A stretch of 64,000 nt of DNA from Burkholderiales bacterium. GTDB taxonomy: Bacteria > Pseudomonadota > Gammaproteobacteria > Burkholderiales > Burkholderiaceae_C. Location of the stretch: contig CANCVB010000001.1 in NCBI GenBank assembly GCA_947381415.1, forward strand, positions 186,001-250,000, in the 5' to 3' direction. The position numbers and the translations under genes are program-made. Below the pieces are notes generated by a model. That model saw only the letters and a program-made list of their open reading frames with translations, had not been told where the DNA came from and did not search any database. Every line of letters starts with the position of its first letter. The first letter of the stretch is position 1. Below, in pieces: positions 1 to 8,584 of this stretch.

Positions 1-390
1 TTTAGTCAACGGCAGGTGACGATCAAAGGACATGCCATTGAATGCCGTGTCAATGCAGAAGACCCTTTCAAGTTCACGCCCTCGCCCGGGCGTATCACCA
101 TGTGGCATCCCCCAGGTGGTCCTGGGGTGCGGGTAGATTCGCACATTTACACCAATTATTTTGTGCCGCCATACTATGACTCCATGATTGGCAAAATCAT
201 TGTTTATGGTGAAAACCGAGAGCATGCATTGGCGCGCATGCGAACAGCTTTAGGTGAGACGGTGGTTGAGGGCATTCAAACCAATATTGCTTTGCACCGT
301 GAGCTCATGATGGACCCAGGTTTTATGGCGGGAAGCACCAATATCCACTATTTAGAAGAGTGGTTGGCCGTCAGGGCGTCTGCGACCTGA
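1..390 (+). CDS. accC: Biotin carboxylase of acetyl-CoA carboxylase, C-terminal part (partial)
   Basis: This is the end of the biotin carboxylase subunit, which uses ATP and bicarbonate to carboxylate biotin on AccB in the first step of fatty acid synthesis. The reading frame is open from base 1, so the gene starts upstream of the window; about 129 residues are visible. The segment includes the typical GHAIECRVNAEDP stretch and the biotin carboxylase C-terminal domain (DSMIGKIIVYGENREHALARM). The stop codon overlaps the prmA start (TGATG), which suggests translational coupling within an acc-prmA operon. The N-terminal ATP-grasp part cannot be judged. Confidence 0.95.
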   Translation, partial: FSQRQVTIKGHAIECRVNAEDPFKFTPSPGRITMWHPPGGPGVRVDSHIYTNYFVPPYYDSMIGKIIVYGENREHALARMRTALGETVVEGIQTNIALHRELMMDPGFMAGSTNIHYLEEWLAVRASAT

Positions 391-1265
391 TGTTTGAATT
401 GATTTTGCTGTGTGCCCAAGCGCAGGTTGAAACCATCAGTGAAGCGCTCTTGGCCTTGGATGCCTTGAGTGTTTCGGTAGAAGATGCCGATGCCCATACC
501 GAGCAAGAGCAGGCTTTGTTTGGTGAACCTGGAATGCCCGTACCCGAGCAAGCCTGGTTGAGATCGCATGTGATTGCGCTATTTGCCGATCAACCTTTGG
601 CCGAACAAGCCGCTCAACTTTTGCTGTTGCAAGATTTTTTTGATAAAGCCAGCGTGGTACGCATCGCTGAAGTGCCCAGCCAAGACTGGGTGCGCTTGAC
701 CCAGTCACAGTTTGAGCCAGTTGAAATCACGCCAGAGCTATGGGTCGTGCCTTCTTGGCATGAGGCCCCTGCCCAAGCAGTGAAGGTGATTCGCTTAGAC
801 CCCGGTTTGGCCTTCGGTACGGGCACCCACCCGACCACGCGCATGTGTTTGCGATGGATTGCACAACATCTCAAGCCTGGCACGCGTGTTCTTGATTACG
901 GTTGTGGTTCAGGCATCTTGGCGATAGGTGCGGCCATGTGTGGTGCTGCGCAGGTCGATGCGGTCGATATTGACCCTGATGCCGTGTCTTCTGCACAAGC
1001 CAATGCAATTGCTAACCACGTTACTGTTCATACAGGCCTGCCTGAGTTGGCGCAAGGTAACTATGGCGTAGTGGTTGCCAATATTTTGGCAGCGCCTTTG
1101 AAAGTATTGGCCCCCCTGTTATGCGCGCATGTTGAAAAAGGTGGGCATTTGGTCTTGGCGGGAATATTGCATCGTCAAACCGAAGAAATACAGTTGGCAT
1201 ATGCCCCATACATTCAACTTCGGGTTGCCGATGGTTTGGATGGTTGGGTGCTGATGACAACCTAA
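390..1265 (+). CDS. prmA: Ribosomal protein L11 methyltransferase
   Basis: PrmA trimethylates ribosomal protein L11 using S-adenosylmethionine in the cytoplasm. The protein is 291 residues, the usual family length. The SAM-binding glycine-rich loop VLDYGCGSGILAIGA lies near residue 167, and the NILAAPL motif that replaces the NPPY-type motif in this family is near residue 231. I chose the ATG at 390 (MFELILLC), because it overlaps the accC stop and matches the usual N-terminus; an in-frame upstream GTG at 360 would only add ten residues that lie inside accC. The gene is probably cotranscribed with accC and the next gene. Confidence 0.94.
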   Translation: MFELILLCAQAQVETISEALLALDALSVSVEDADAHTEQEQALFGEPGMPVPEQAWLRSHVIALFADQPLAEQAAQLLLLQDFFDKASVVRIAEVPSQDWVRLTQSQFEPVEITPELWVVPSWHEAPAQAVKVIRLDPGLAFGTGTHPTTRMCLRWIAQHLKPGTRVLDYGCGSGILAIGAAMCGAAQVDAVDIDPDAVSSAQANAIANHVTVHTGLPELAQGNYGVVVANILAAPLKVLAPLLCAHVEKGGHLVLAGILHRQTEEIQLAYAPYIQLRVADGLDGWVLMTT

Positions 1266-1275
1266 AATCGACCCC

Positions 1276-2001
1276 ATGTCGATAGTGACCCTTTGTCCTC
1301 AGTGTAAAACCGCATTTGCGATCCAAGCTGAGCATTACAGTGCAGCTGATGCCTGGGTTCGTTGTGGTCGATGTGCCCATGTTTTTGAGGTCGATCAGCA
1401 TTTGTTTGAAATTGACCCTGCCGGAAGCGAGCAAGACACGCAGAGTTTAGAAACACCCTCTGCAAAGGTGGTGGATTCATCGCCAACCCAAGCCATGCAG
1501 TCTGGCACAGCCTCTGTGCGGCCTTCTTCACCCAAACTTGGTGGGCTCATGTCTGCATTGGTCACTGTTGCTGCAGTATGCTTTTTATTGGGTCAAGTCT
1601 TGATGTTTCACCGAGACAAAATAGTGGCGATGAATGTGAGTCTGGGCCCAGTGTTCAATGCGGTTTGTCAACATTTGAATTGTCGTGTGGACTGGCCCAA
1701 AGAAACCGATAAAGTGGCAATAGACAATATCAACTTCAAGCAACTTGAAGCCAATCGTTTCTCTTTCACTTTGGCCGTCAAAAACCAAGCGCTCTATTTT
1801 TTAGCGACACCCACACTCGAATTAACACTGACAAACGATGAACAAGGCGATGTTGTTCGCAAAGTGTGGTTTCCCAATGAAATGAATTTACCAGAGGTGC
1901 TCAAACCCATGCGCACCCAAAGTGTTGAAATGGTTTTTCTGGTCGATGACAGCTTGGCTGGCAAAATCAATGGATACCGTGCTTTACTTTTTTACCCTTG
2001 A
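1276..2001 (+). CDS. Zinc-ribbon and DUF3426 domain membrane protein
   Basis: This 241-residue protein begins with an MJ0042-type zinc ribbon: Cys7-x2-Cys10 and Cys30-x2-Cys33 are the likely metal ligands. A Ser/Thr/Pro/Gln-rich linker follows, then a single membrane segment at about residues 91-110, and a C-terminal DUF3426 domain predicted to lie outside the cytoplasm. Its cellular role is unknown. It starts ten bases after prmA, and the prmA-DUF3426 order is common in Burkholderiales, so cotranscription is likely. A signalling or assembly function is only a guess. Confidence 0.85.
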   Translation: MSIVTLCPQCKTAFAIQAEHYSAADAWVRCGRCAHVFEVDQHLFEIDPAGSEQDTQSLETPSAKVVDSSPTQAMQSGTASVRPSSPKLGGLMSALVTVAAVCFLLGQVLMFHRDKIVAMNVSLGPVFNAVCQHLNCRVDWPKETDKVAIDNINFKQLEANRFSFTLAVKNQALYFLATPTLELTLTNDEQGDVVRKVWFPNEMNLPEVLKPMRTQSVEMVFLVDDSLAGKINGYRALLFYP

Positions 2002-2019
2002 CCAATAACAGGAAATTTC

Positions 2020-2904
2020 ATGGCTGCTTTGATTTGTGGTTCTTTGGCTTTTGACACCATCATGCATTTTGAGGGGCGGTTCAAAGAGCAAATTCTGCCT
2101 GAGCAACTGCATATTTTGAATGTGTCTTTTTTGGTGCCACGCTTGCAGCGCGACTTTGGTGGTTGCGCAGGCAATATCGCTTACAGCATGAAACTGTTAG
2201 GTGCTGACCCTGTACCAATGGCAACCTTGGGCAATGATGGCGCGGGCTATCTCAAACGTTTGAATGCGCTTGGCATATCCACAGCCTATGTCAAAACCAT
2301 AGAAGAGACCTATACCGCCCAAGCCATGATCATGACCGACTTGGATAACAACCAAATCACGGCTTTTCATCCTGGTGCCATGATGCAAGCCCATGTATTA
2401 CAGGTCCCCCATCAGGCAGATATACGTTTGGGCATCATTTCTCCTGATGGGCGCGAAGCCATGCTTTCTCATGCGACACAAATGTCTGCTGCGGGCATCC
2501 CTTTTGTGTTTGACCCAGGCCAAGGTTTGCCTATGTTCAATGGTGATGAGTTGCGTCACTTCATCGATTTAGCAAGCTGGGTCACTGTCAACGACTACGA
2601 AGGAAAAATGTTGAGTGAGCGTACCGGCTGGAGTTCGGCTGATATTTCTTCCCATGTCAAAGGACTCATAGTGACCCTGGGTGCACAAGGCTGTGAGGTT
2701 TGGGAGCAAGGTCACAAGCGACTGGTTGATCCAGTCAAGCCTCCAGCCGTGGTCGATCCTACCGGTTGCGGAGATGCTTGGCGCGGCGCTTTGTTGTTTG
2801 GATTAGAACAAGGTTGGGATTTGCTCAAGTGCGCTGAATTGGGTAACCGGATTGGCGCCACCAAAATAGCCAGCCGCGGACCCCAGAACTACACGTTGGC
2901 ATAA
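2020..2904 (+). CDS. PfkB-family carbohydrate/nucleoside kinase
   Basis: A 294-residue ribokinase-fold kinase. The N-terminal signature GGCAGNIAYSMKLLGADP lies near residue 47, and the C-terminal ATP-binding and anion-hole signature DPTGCGDAWRG near residue 246 contains the catalytic Asp. In this family a sugar or nucleoside hydroxyl is phosphorylated with ATP. Related Burkholderiales proteins are usually annotated as adenosine kinase-like or simply carbohydrate kinase; the substrate cannot be read from the sequence. An AGGAAA ribosome-binding site precedes the ATG. The gene ends at the bidirectional hairpin that separates it from the convergent histone-like gene. Confidence 0.87.
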   Translation: MAALICGSLAFDTIMHFEGRFKEQILPEQLHILNVSFLVPRLQRDFGGCAGNIAYSMKLLGADPVPMATLGNDGAGYLKRLNALGISTAYVKTIEETYTAQAMIMTDLDNNQITAFHPGAMMQAHVLQVPHQADIRLGIISPDGREAMLSHATQMSAAGIPFVFDPGQGLPMFNGDELRHFIDLASWVTVNDYEGKMLSERTGWSSADISSHVKGLIVTLGAQGCEVWEQGHKRLVDPVKPPAVVDPTGCGDAWRGALLFGLEQGWDLLKCAELGNRIGATKIASRGPQNYTLA

Positions 2905-2929
2905 AAAAACCCGGTGCTTGCACCGGGTT
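2903..2929 (-). terminator. Intrinsic terminator of the histone-like gene
   Basis: A perfect 9-bp stem (2908-2916 pairs with 2921-2929, loop CTTG) is rich in GC and, read on the minus strand, is followed directly by a run of seven T. It lies 27 bases past the stop of the minus-strand histone-like gene. On the plus strand the hairpin lies directly after the kinase stop codon but lacks a T-run, so it should act mainly on the minus strand. Confidence 0.8.
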
Positions 2930-2956
2930 GGTCTGCTGTTGATAAATCTCTGGCAG

Positions 2957-3502
2957 TTAGGGTTTTGTTGCAGTAGGAAATGGCCAAGCAGCTTGGGGGT
3001 TCAATGTTGTTTGCGCAACATGGTGAGCCGTTGCATGTGCAACGCTGGGTTTGGCCGCAGGGGCAGCAGGTTTTTTGACCACGGATGGCTTAGCCGCTGC
3101 TTTTTTCGCGACGGGCTTTTTTGCTGGTGCCTTTTTAGCTACCGGCTTTTTGGCTGGTGTCTTTTTAGCAGCGGCTTTTTTCGCTGGCGCTTTTTTCGCG
3201 ACGGGCTTTTTGGCTGGCGCCTTTTTAGCTACCGGCTTTTTGGCTGGTGCTTTTTTCGCGACAGGTTTCTTGGCTGGCGCTTTTTTAGCAACAGGTTTCT
3301 TCTTGGCAGCAGGCTTTTTGGCCAGTGCTTTTTTCGCTACAGGCTTTTTAGCAGGGGCCTTTTTTGCAACAGGCTTTTTCTTTGCCACAGGTTTTTTAGC
3401 TACCGCTTTTTTAGCGGCTGGTTTCTTTGCCACAGCTTTTTTTGCTGCTGGCTTTTTTGCTGCTGGTTTTTTCTTTGCAGCGGTTTTTTTTGCAGTTGCC
3501 AT
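2957..3502 (-). CDS. Histone H1-like lysine/alanine/proline repeat DNA-binding protein
   Basis: A 181-residue, extremely basic protein made almost entirely of short imperfect repeats of the type [13 protein letters not shown] between residues 3 and about 140, followed by an Ala/Pro/Val tail. It resembles the C-terminal tail of eukaryotic histone H1 and the AlgP/HctB/BphH1-like proteins of bacteria, which bind DNA without sequence specificity. It should compact or decorate the nucleoid. The ATG has an AGGAG site (CTAGGAGTATCTA). The repeat DNA is prone to slippage, so repeat number may vary between strains. The open frame on the opposite strand is a mirror of the repeat. Confidence 0.85.
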   Translation of the reverse strand: MATAKKTAAKKKPAAKKPAAKKAVAKKPAAKKAVAKKPVAKKKPVAKKAPAKKPVAKKALAKKPAAKKKPVAKKAPAKKPVAKKAPAKKPVAKKAPAKKPVAKKAPAKKAAAKKTPAKKPVAKKAPAKKPVAKKAAAKPSVVKKPAAPAAKPSVAHATAHHVAQTTLNPQAAWPFPTATKP

Positions 3503-3545
3503 TAGATACTCCTAGATCAGGTTTTCAGATCGTTGGTTCAAAACA

Positions 3546-3657
3546 CTTGGCCCTTTGTCAAAGCCAAGAGATTCATGGAACTGGACGCAGGGTCCAATTC
3601 CATGAACGGGTGTAGTTCATTCAAAACAGGTTTGCAATAACCAGTGATTGAATGAAC
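3546..3657. repeat. Cluster of three inverted repeats between nrdB and the histone-like gene
   Basis: Three successive hairpins fill this gap. The first is 3546-3568 (CTTGGC pairs with GCCAAG, TTTG with CAAA). The second is 3572-3606 (TTCATGGAA with TTCCATGAA and, inside it, TGGAC with GTCCA, loop GCAGG). The third is 3615-3624 with 3648-3657 (GTTCATTCAA with TTGAATGAAC). None has a T-run on either strand, so they are not typical Rho-independent terminators. They lie in the 5' region of the histone-like gene and just after the nrdB stop. mRNA stabilisation, a processed leader or protein binding are possible; the function is unknown. Confidence 0.7.
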
Positions 3658-3677
3658 AAATAGTGCGAGCATATTTT

Positions 3678-4874
3678 TCAATCCCAAGACAGGGCACCAC
3701 CGGTTTGGTACTCGATGACACGTGTCTCAAAGAAATTGCGTTCCTTTTTCAGATCAATCATTTCGCTCATCCAAGGGAAGGGATTTTCTTCGTTGGGGAA
3801 CAAGGTTTCTAGGCCAATTTGGGTGGCACGACGGTTGGCGATGTAGCGCAAATACCCTTTGAACATGGACGCATTCATGCCCAAGACGCCACGCGGCATG
3901 GTGTCTTCTGCATAGCGGTATTCGAGTTCAACAGCTTGGTGGAACAACTCAATGATTTCCGCTTTGAATTCATTGGTCCACAGATGTGGATTTTCAAGTT
4001 TGATTTGGTTGATCAAGTCAATACCAAAATTGCAGTGCATGGATTCGTCACGCAGGATGTACTGGTATTGTTCAGCCGCACCGGTCATTTTGTTTTGACG
4101 ACCCAGGGCCAAAATTTGGGTAAATCCCACATAAAAGAACAAGCCCTCCATCAAGCACGCGAAAACAATGAGCGACTTCAGCAGTGTTTGGTCGGTCTCA
4201 GGTGTGCCCGTATGAAAGTTGGGGTTCATGATCGCATCAATGAAGGGGATCAAAAACTCGTCTTTATTGCGGATGGAAGAAACCTCATGGTAGGCATTGA
4301 AGATTTCACTTTCATCAAGGCCTAAGGACTCCACAATGTACTGATAGGCATGCGTGTGAATGGCTTCTTCAAACGCCTGACGCAGCAAAAATTGGCGGCA
4401 TTCAGGCGCGGTAATGTGACGATAGGTGCCAAGCACAATATTGTTGGCAGCCAATGAATCTGCAGTCACAAAAAACCCCAGATTGCGTTTGACGATGCGG
4501 CGTTCATCTTCGGTAAGACCATTGGGGTCTTTCCACAAAGCGATGTCACGGGTCATATTGACCTCTTGAGGCATCCAATGGTTGGCGCAAGTGGCCAAAT
4601 ATTTCTCCCAGGCCCATTTGTACTTGAATGGAACTAACTGGTTGACATCGGTTTGGCCATTGATGATGCGTTTATCTGCTGCATTGACGCGGCGAGAATC
4701 TGCTGTTTGTGCAGACACGGGGGCGGCAGAAGCAATAGGTTTGGCAGAAACCACTGCACCATCGTCCAGCACACGCATGCTTGGTGTTGCAGGTACGGCT
4801 TCAGGTGGCGTCACCATGGTTGCTTGCATAGGAGCACGTGCAAGCGGTGGTGTATCTTCTTCCCAGGTCAGCAT
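3678..4874 (-). CDS. nrdB: Ribonucleoside-diphosphate reductase, beta (radical) subunit
   Basis: This class I ribonucleotide reductase small subunit holds the metal cofactor that generates the radical used by NrdA. From the ATG at 4874 ([10 protein letters not shown]) it is 398 residues; an upstream TTG at 4916 would add fourteen residues of unlikely sequence. Visible ligands include Asp139 (TADSLAANN), Glu170 and His173 in EEAIHTHAY, and later the [11 protein letters not shown] helix. Tyr177 lies four residues after His173, the position of the radical tyrosine in E. coli, so a tyrosyl radical is expected even though the sequence style recalls Chlamydia-type NrdB, where that residue is Phe. 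The first about 75 residues are a low-complexity Ala/Pro/Val extension. It lies 42 bases downstream of nrdA. Confidence 0.93.
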   Translation of the reverse strand: MLTWEEDTPPLARAPMQATMVTPPEAVPATPSMRVLDDGAVVSAKPIASAAPVSAQTADSRRVNAADKRIINGQTDVNQLVPFKYKWAWEKYLATCANHWMPQEVNMTRDIALWKDPNGLTEDERRIVKRNLGFFVTADSLAANNIVLGTYRHITAPECRQFLLRQAFEEAIHTHAYQYIVESLGLDESEIFNAYHEVSSIRNKDEFLIPFIDAIMNPNFHTGTPETDQTLLKSLIVFACLMEGLFFYVGFTQILALGRQNKMTGAAEQYQYILRDESMHCNFGIDLINQIKLENPHLWTNEFKAEIIELFHQAVELEYRYAEDTMPRGVLGMNASMFKGYLRYIANRRATQIGLETLFPNEENPFPWMSEMIDLKKERNFFETRVIEYQTGGALSWD

Positions 4875-4916
4875 AGAGATTTTTCCGTTTTTATGATTAT
4901 CGTTGGTGGCATGCAA

Positions 4917-7835
4917 TTACTGACAAGCTTCGCAGGTGGGGTCGTCAATACCGCACACCTTGATGTCAGTTGCAGGCGTTTGGGTTTGCATTTGCACACG
5001 GGCGCTGGCAGCAGCAATTTCCATGGCACTGAGCCCGGAGGTTGAACCCGACGCCACTGCGTTGTGTGAGCCTGATTGGACAGTGGATTTTTCGACTTGG
5101 GTAGCGCTGGTGGTGCGCAGGTAGTAAGTGGTTTTGAGTCCACGCAACCATGCGAGTTTGTAGGTCTCATCCAATTTTTTACCTGAAGCACCCGCCATGT
5201 AAATATTGAGAGATTGCGCTTGGTCTATCCACTTTTGGCGACGGGCAGCCGCTTCAACCAACCATTGGGTTTCAACCTCAAACGCTGTGGCATACAAATC
5301 CTTGAGGTCTTGTGGAACGCGATCGATCGGTCGCAGTGAGCCATCAAAGTGCTTGAGATCCATGACCATGACATCGTCCCACAGTCCCAAGCGCTTGAGG
5401 TCTTTAACCAAGTAAGAGTTGATGATGGTGAATTCACCCGACAGGTTGGATTTGACAGAAAGGTTGCCAAAGCAGGGTTCAATCGAGGCATCAACACCCA
5501 CAATGTTAGAGATGGTGGCGGTAGGCGCGATGGCAACGCAGTTGGAGTTACGCATGCCATCGGTTTTGATTTTTTGACGCAGTGCGTCCCAATCAAGCGT
5601 GATGCTGCGGTCAGCTTCGATGTAGCCACCCCGTGCTTTTTCCAACAAGTTCAAAGTGTCCAGCGGCAATATGCCTTGGTCCCAAAGCGAGCCTTGGTAA
5701 GTGGAGTAACGGCCACGTTCTTTGGCGAGTTCGGTCGATGCCCAGTAAGCGTAGTAGCAGACGGCTTCCATGGAGCGGTCGGCAAATTCAACGGCCGCCT
5801 GAGACGCATAAGGCACGCGCATGGCGTACAAACTGTCTTGGAAAGCCATGATGCCCATGCCCACGGGACGGTGCTTGAAGTTGGAGTCGCGGGCCTTTTT
5901 GACAGCGTAGTAATTGATATCGATCACATTATCGAGCATGCGCATGGCGGTGTTCACTGTGCGCTTGAGTTTGTCATGGTCGAGTTCAGGGCCATGCGTA
6001 CCTTGTTTCAGGTGTTGAATCAGGTTGACAGAGCCTAAGTTGCAAACGGCAGTTTCGGTGTCGCTGGTATTGAGTGTGATCTCGGTGCACAGGTTCGAGG
6101 AATGAACCACGCCTACATGCTGTTGGGGAGAGCGCACATTGCAAGCGTCTTTAAAGGTAATCCAAGGATGACCTGTTTCAAACAACATGGTCAACATCTT
6201 GCGCCACAAATCGGCCGCTTGCAAAGTTTTGGTTGGTTGGATCAAGCCTTGTTTGGCTTGCGTTTCGTAGTTGGTGTAAGCCTTTTCAAACTCGCTACCG
6301 AATTTGTCGTGCAAGTCTGGTGTGGTTGAAGGTGAGAACAGTGTCCATTCGCCTTTTTCCATGACACGGCGCATGAACAGGTCGGGAATCCAATTGGCCG
6401 TATTCATGTCGTGGGTGCGACGGCGATCGTCGCCGGTGTTTTTGCGCAACTCCAAGAATTCTTCGATGTCGAGATGCCAGGTTTCCAAATAGGTACACAC
6501 CGCACCCTTGCGTTTACCACCTTGGTTGACCGCAACTGCAGTGTCATTGACGACTTTAAGAAATGGAACAACACCTTGCGATTCGCCATTGGTGCCTTTG
6601 ATGTGGCTGCCTAAAGCGCGCACACGCGACCAATCGTTGCCAAGGCCACCTGCAAACTTGGATAGCAAAGCGTTTTCTTTGATGGACTCATAGATACCGT
6701 CTAAATCGTCGGGAACGGTGGTCAGGTAACAACTCGACAACTGAGGGCGCAAGGTACCACTGTTGAAAAGCGTGGGGGTGCTGGACATGAAGTCGAACGA
6801 CGACAGTACTTCGTAAAACTCTATCGCACGCTCTTCACGGTTAACTTCGCCCAAGGATAAGCCCATGGCCACACGCATGAAAAACGACTGTGGTAATTCA
6901 ATACGTTGTTTACGCACGTGCAAGAAATAGCGGTCATAAAGGGTTTGCAGGCCCAAATAATCGAATTGCAAATCGCGCTCAGCCTTGAGTGCTTTGGCCA
7001 GACGTGGCAAATCAAATTGCAACAAACGGGCGTCTAAGAGATCGTTATCAACCCCTTTTTTAATGCAACTGGCAAAGTGTTCAACATAGTTAGCACCCAT
7101 TTCTGCCTGTGTCACTTCCTTGCCCCAAACTTCTTTGGCAATGGAGTACATCAGCAAGCGTGCGGTGGCATAGGTGTAGTCGGGTTCTTTTTCAATCAGT
7201 GTGCGCGCCGCCAGCACAGAGGCTTTGTGCACCTCTTCCATGGGGATGCCGTCATAGAGATTGCGCATGGTTTCATTCAAAATAGGCGCAGCCTGTACGT
7301 CTGAATTCAAACCGGCGCACGCCGCTTCGACCAAGCTGCGCAGACGCACGGTATCAAGCACGATGCGTTTGCCGCTGTCGATCACATGTAAAACGGGCTC
7401 TGAGGGGTTCGCTTGTTCTTTATGGGCAGCGCGCTCTTGGGTTCTTCTTTCGCGGTACAAAACATAGGCGCGTGCAACTTCATGGTGACTTCCGCGCATG
7501 AGGCCAAGCTCGACCTGGTCTTGCACATCTTCAATATGGAAGGTGCCACCGCCTGGGCGTGAGCGCATGAGTGCGCGCACCACGGCTTGCGTCAGCAGAT
7601 CGACCGTTTCGCGAACGCTGGCAGACGCGGCGCCTTGGGTGCCATGAACAGCCAAAAAGGCTTTCATCATGGCGACAGCAATTTTGGCGGGTTCAAAAGG
7701 AACCACTGCGCCGTTGCGACGAATGATTTGGTAGTTGCTAAGGTTGGTTTGGAGCGCAGAGGTTTTGCTGGCGTCAGTCAAGTCAGACGGGTTGACATAG
7801 TTGGTGCTAACGGCAGAGGATGAAGCAATTTGCAT
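4917..7835 (-). CDS. nrdA: Ribonucleoside-diphosphate reductase, alpha (catalytic) subunit
   Basis: The large subunit reduces ribonucleoside diphosphates to deoxyribonucleotides. At 972 residues it is the long form found in many proteobacteria. An N-terminal ATP-cone starts near residue 35 (IIRRNGAVVPFEPAKIAVA), giving allosteric activity control by ATP/dATP. Central active-site stretches include NLCTEITLNTS and CNLGSVNL, then PTATISNIVGVDASIEPCFG. The C-terminus carries Cys residues (CGIDDPTCEACQ) that serve thioredoxin- or glutaredoxin-dependent re-reduction. It is transcribed with nrdB from a promoter that overlaps two NrdR-type boxes upstream. Confidence 0.95.
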   Translation of the reverse strand: MQIASSSAVSTNYVNPSDLTDASKTSALQTNLSNYQIIRRNGAVVPFEPAKIAVAMMKAFLAVHGTQGAASASVRETVDLLTQAVVRALMRSRPGGGTFHIEDVQDQVELGLMRGSHHEVARAYVLYRERRTQERAAHKEQANPSEPVLHVIDSGKRIVLDTVRLRSLVEAACAGLNSDVQAAPILNETMRNLYDGIPMEEVHKASVLAARTLIEKEPDYTYATARLLMYSIAKEVWGKEVTQAEMGANYVEHFASCIKKGVDNDLLDARLLQFDLPRLAKALKAERDLQFDYLGLQTLYDRYFLHVRKQRIELPQSFFMRVAMGLSLGEVNREERAIEFYEVLSSFDFMSSTPTLFNSGTLRPQLSSCYLTTVPDDLDGIYESIKENALLSKFAGGLGNDWSRVRALGSHIKGTNGESQGVVPFLKVVNDTAVAVNQGGKRKGAVCTYLETWHLDIEEFLELRKNTGDDRRRTHDMNTANWIPDLFMRRVMEKGEWTLFSPSTTPDLHDKFGSEFEKAYTNYETQAKQGLIQPTKTLQAADLWRKMLTMLFETGHPWITFKDACNVRSPQQHVGVVHSSNLCTEITLNTSDTETAVCNLGSVNLIQHLKQGTHGPELDHDKLKRTVNTAMRMLDNVIDINYYAVKKARDSNFKHRPVGMGIMAFQDSLYAMRVPYASQAAVEFADRSMEAVCYYAYWASTELAKERGRYSTYQGSLWDQGILPLDTLNLLEKARGGYIEADRSITLDWDALRQKIKTDGMRNSNCVAIAPTATISNIVGVDASIEPCFGNLSVKSNLSGEFTIINSYLVKDLKRLGLWDDVMVMDLKHFDGSLRPIDRVPQDLKDLYATAFEVETQWLVEAAARRQKWIDQAQSLNIYMAGASGKKLDETYKLAWLRGLKTTYYLRTTSATQVEKSTVQSGSHNAVASGSTSGLSAMEIAAASARVQMQTQTPATDIKVCGIDDPTCEACQ

Positions 7836-7885
7836 CTTGGTTAAATTCCTGTTGTTCTGAATGCTTTGGTTATCGTATGAATTGC

Positions 7886-7907
7886 TGCTGGTTTCTGTGA
7901 ACCAGCA
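7886..7907 (-). other. Hairpin in the nrdA leader
   Basis: TGCTGGTT and AACCAGCA form an 8-bp stem with a six-base loop. It lies between the predicted nrdAB transcription start and the nrdA ATG at 7835, so it would form in the 5' untranslated leader. No function is assigned. Confidence 0.45.
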
Positions 7908-7929
7908 AAAGAGAAAATGTGACTACCCC

Positions 7930-7977
7930 ACACTATATATGGGGTGGAAACTCTTTTCAACACACTAGGTGTAGTGT
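7930..7977 (-). promoter_or_regulatory. nrdAB promoter with paired NrdR boxes
   Basis: Two 16-bp palindromic sites match the NrdR box type (ACACTA-like half sites): 7930-7945 (ACACTATATATGGGGT) and 7962-7977 (ACACTAGGTGTAGTGT). Their starts are 32 bases apart, three helical turns, the usual spacing for NrdR pairs. On the minus strand a sigma-70 promoter TTGAAA (7955-7960), 17-base spacer, TATAGT (7932-7937) is interleaved with them. Box 1 covers the -10 element and box 2 lies just upstream of the -35. NrdR, not encoded in this window, would repress nrdAB when dATP is abundant. Confidence 0.8.
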
Positions 7978-7999
7978 TTACGAAAAAAAAGCAAATAAA

Positions 8000-8578
8000 C
8001 TAATTTAGACCAAGCTCTGCGGGAAAGTACGTAGCTTTCAATCCCACAGCGTGTTGCAAATACCGCCATGCAAAACCTGCTCCAGGGTCTTTTTTTCGCT
8101 CTGGGGCAATGTGTTCATGCCCTGCAATGGCACAAACTGGGTATTGGCTAAGCAACATTGGGACAAGCGAAATTAAACTTTCGTATTGGTAGGCAGAAAA
8201 TGTCTCACCTTCTAAGCCTTCGAGTTCTATGCCAATAGAAAAATCGTTGCAATTGCTGCGTCCTGCGTGGGTTGACACACCTGCGTGCCAAGCGCGATGG
8301 TCACAACTGACGAATTGCAGCAATTCACCGCCGCGGCGAACCAAAAAATGCGCAGACACTTTGACGCCACGAAGTTGATCAAAGTAAGGATGACTGTCAT
8401 GGTCCAGGGTATTGGTGAAGAATGCCTCAATCGCGTCCCCCTTGAATTGACCGGGCGGCAAACTGATGGAGTGCATGACCAACAAATCTGCTTGGATACC
8501 CACAGGCCGAGGTTCAAAGTTGGGTGAAGGAATGTGTTTGGCAAACCGATACCAACCCTGAGACCAAGCTGCGGTCAT
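8000..8578 (-). CDS. ampD: 1,6-anhydro-N-acetylmuramyl-L-alanine amidase
   Basis: This cytoplasmic zinc amidase cleaves the peptide from 1,6-anhydroMurNAc-peptides during cell-wall recycling; its loss usually derepresses AmpC-type beta-lactamases where AmpR exists. The protein has 192 residues. Zinc ligands fit His36 (VMHSISLP), His154 (AGHEHIAPERKKDPG) and Asp164, with catalytic Glu118 (IGIELEG) and Lys162, closely matching Citrobacter AmpD numbering. No signal peptide is seen, as expected. It starts six bases past the PP0621-like stop and is probably cotranscribed with it and the CcsA-like gene. Confidence 0.93.
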   Translation of the reverse strand: MTAAWSQGWYRFAKHIPSPNFEPRPVGIQADLLVMHSISLPPGQFKGDAIEAFFTNTLDHDSHPYFDQLRGVKVSAHFLVRRGGELLQFVSCDHRAWHAGVSTHAGRSNCNDFSIGIELEGLEGETFSAYQYESLISLVPMLLSQYPVCAIAGHEHIAPERKKDPGAGFAWRYLQHAVGLKATYFPAELGLN

Positions 8579-8584
8579 GCTTGT

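Noticed and set aside
2918-3505. Long open frames on the plus strand opposite the histone-like gene
   Set aside because: They are mirror translations of the AAK/KKP repeat DNA, rich in Phe, Leu or Cys, and lack a ribosome-binding site; the minus-strand product fits a known protein type.
3572-3606. Hairpin considered as an intrinsic terminator of nrdB
   Set aside because: No run of T follows the stem on the minus strand, so it is reported only as an inverted repeat.
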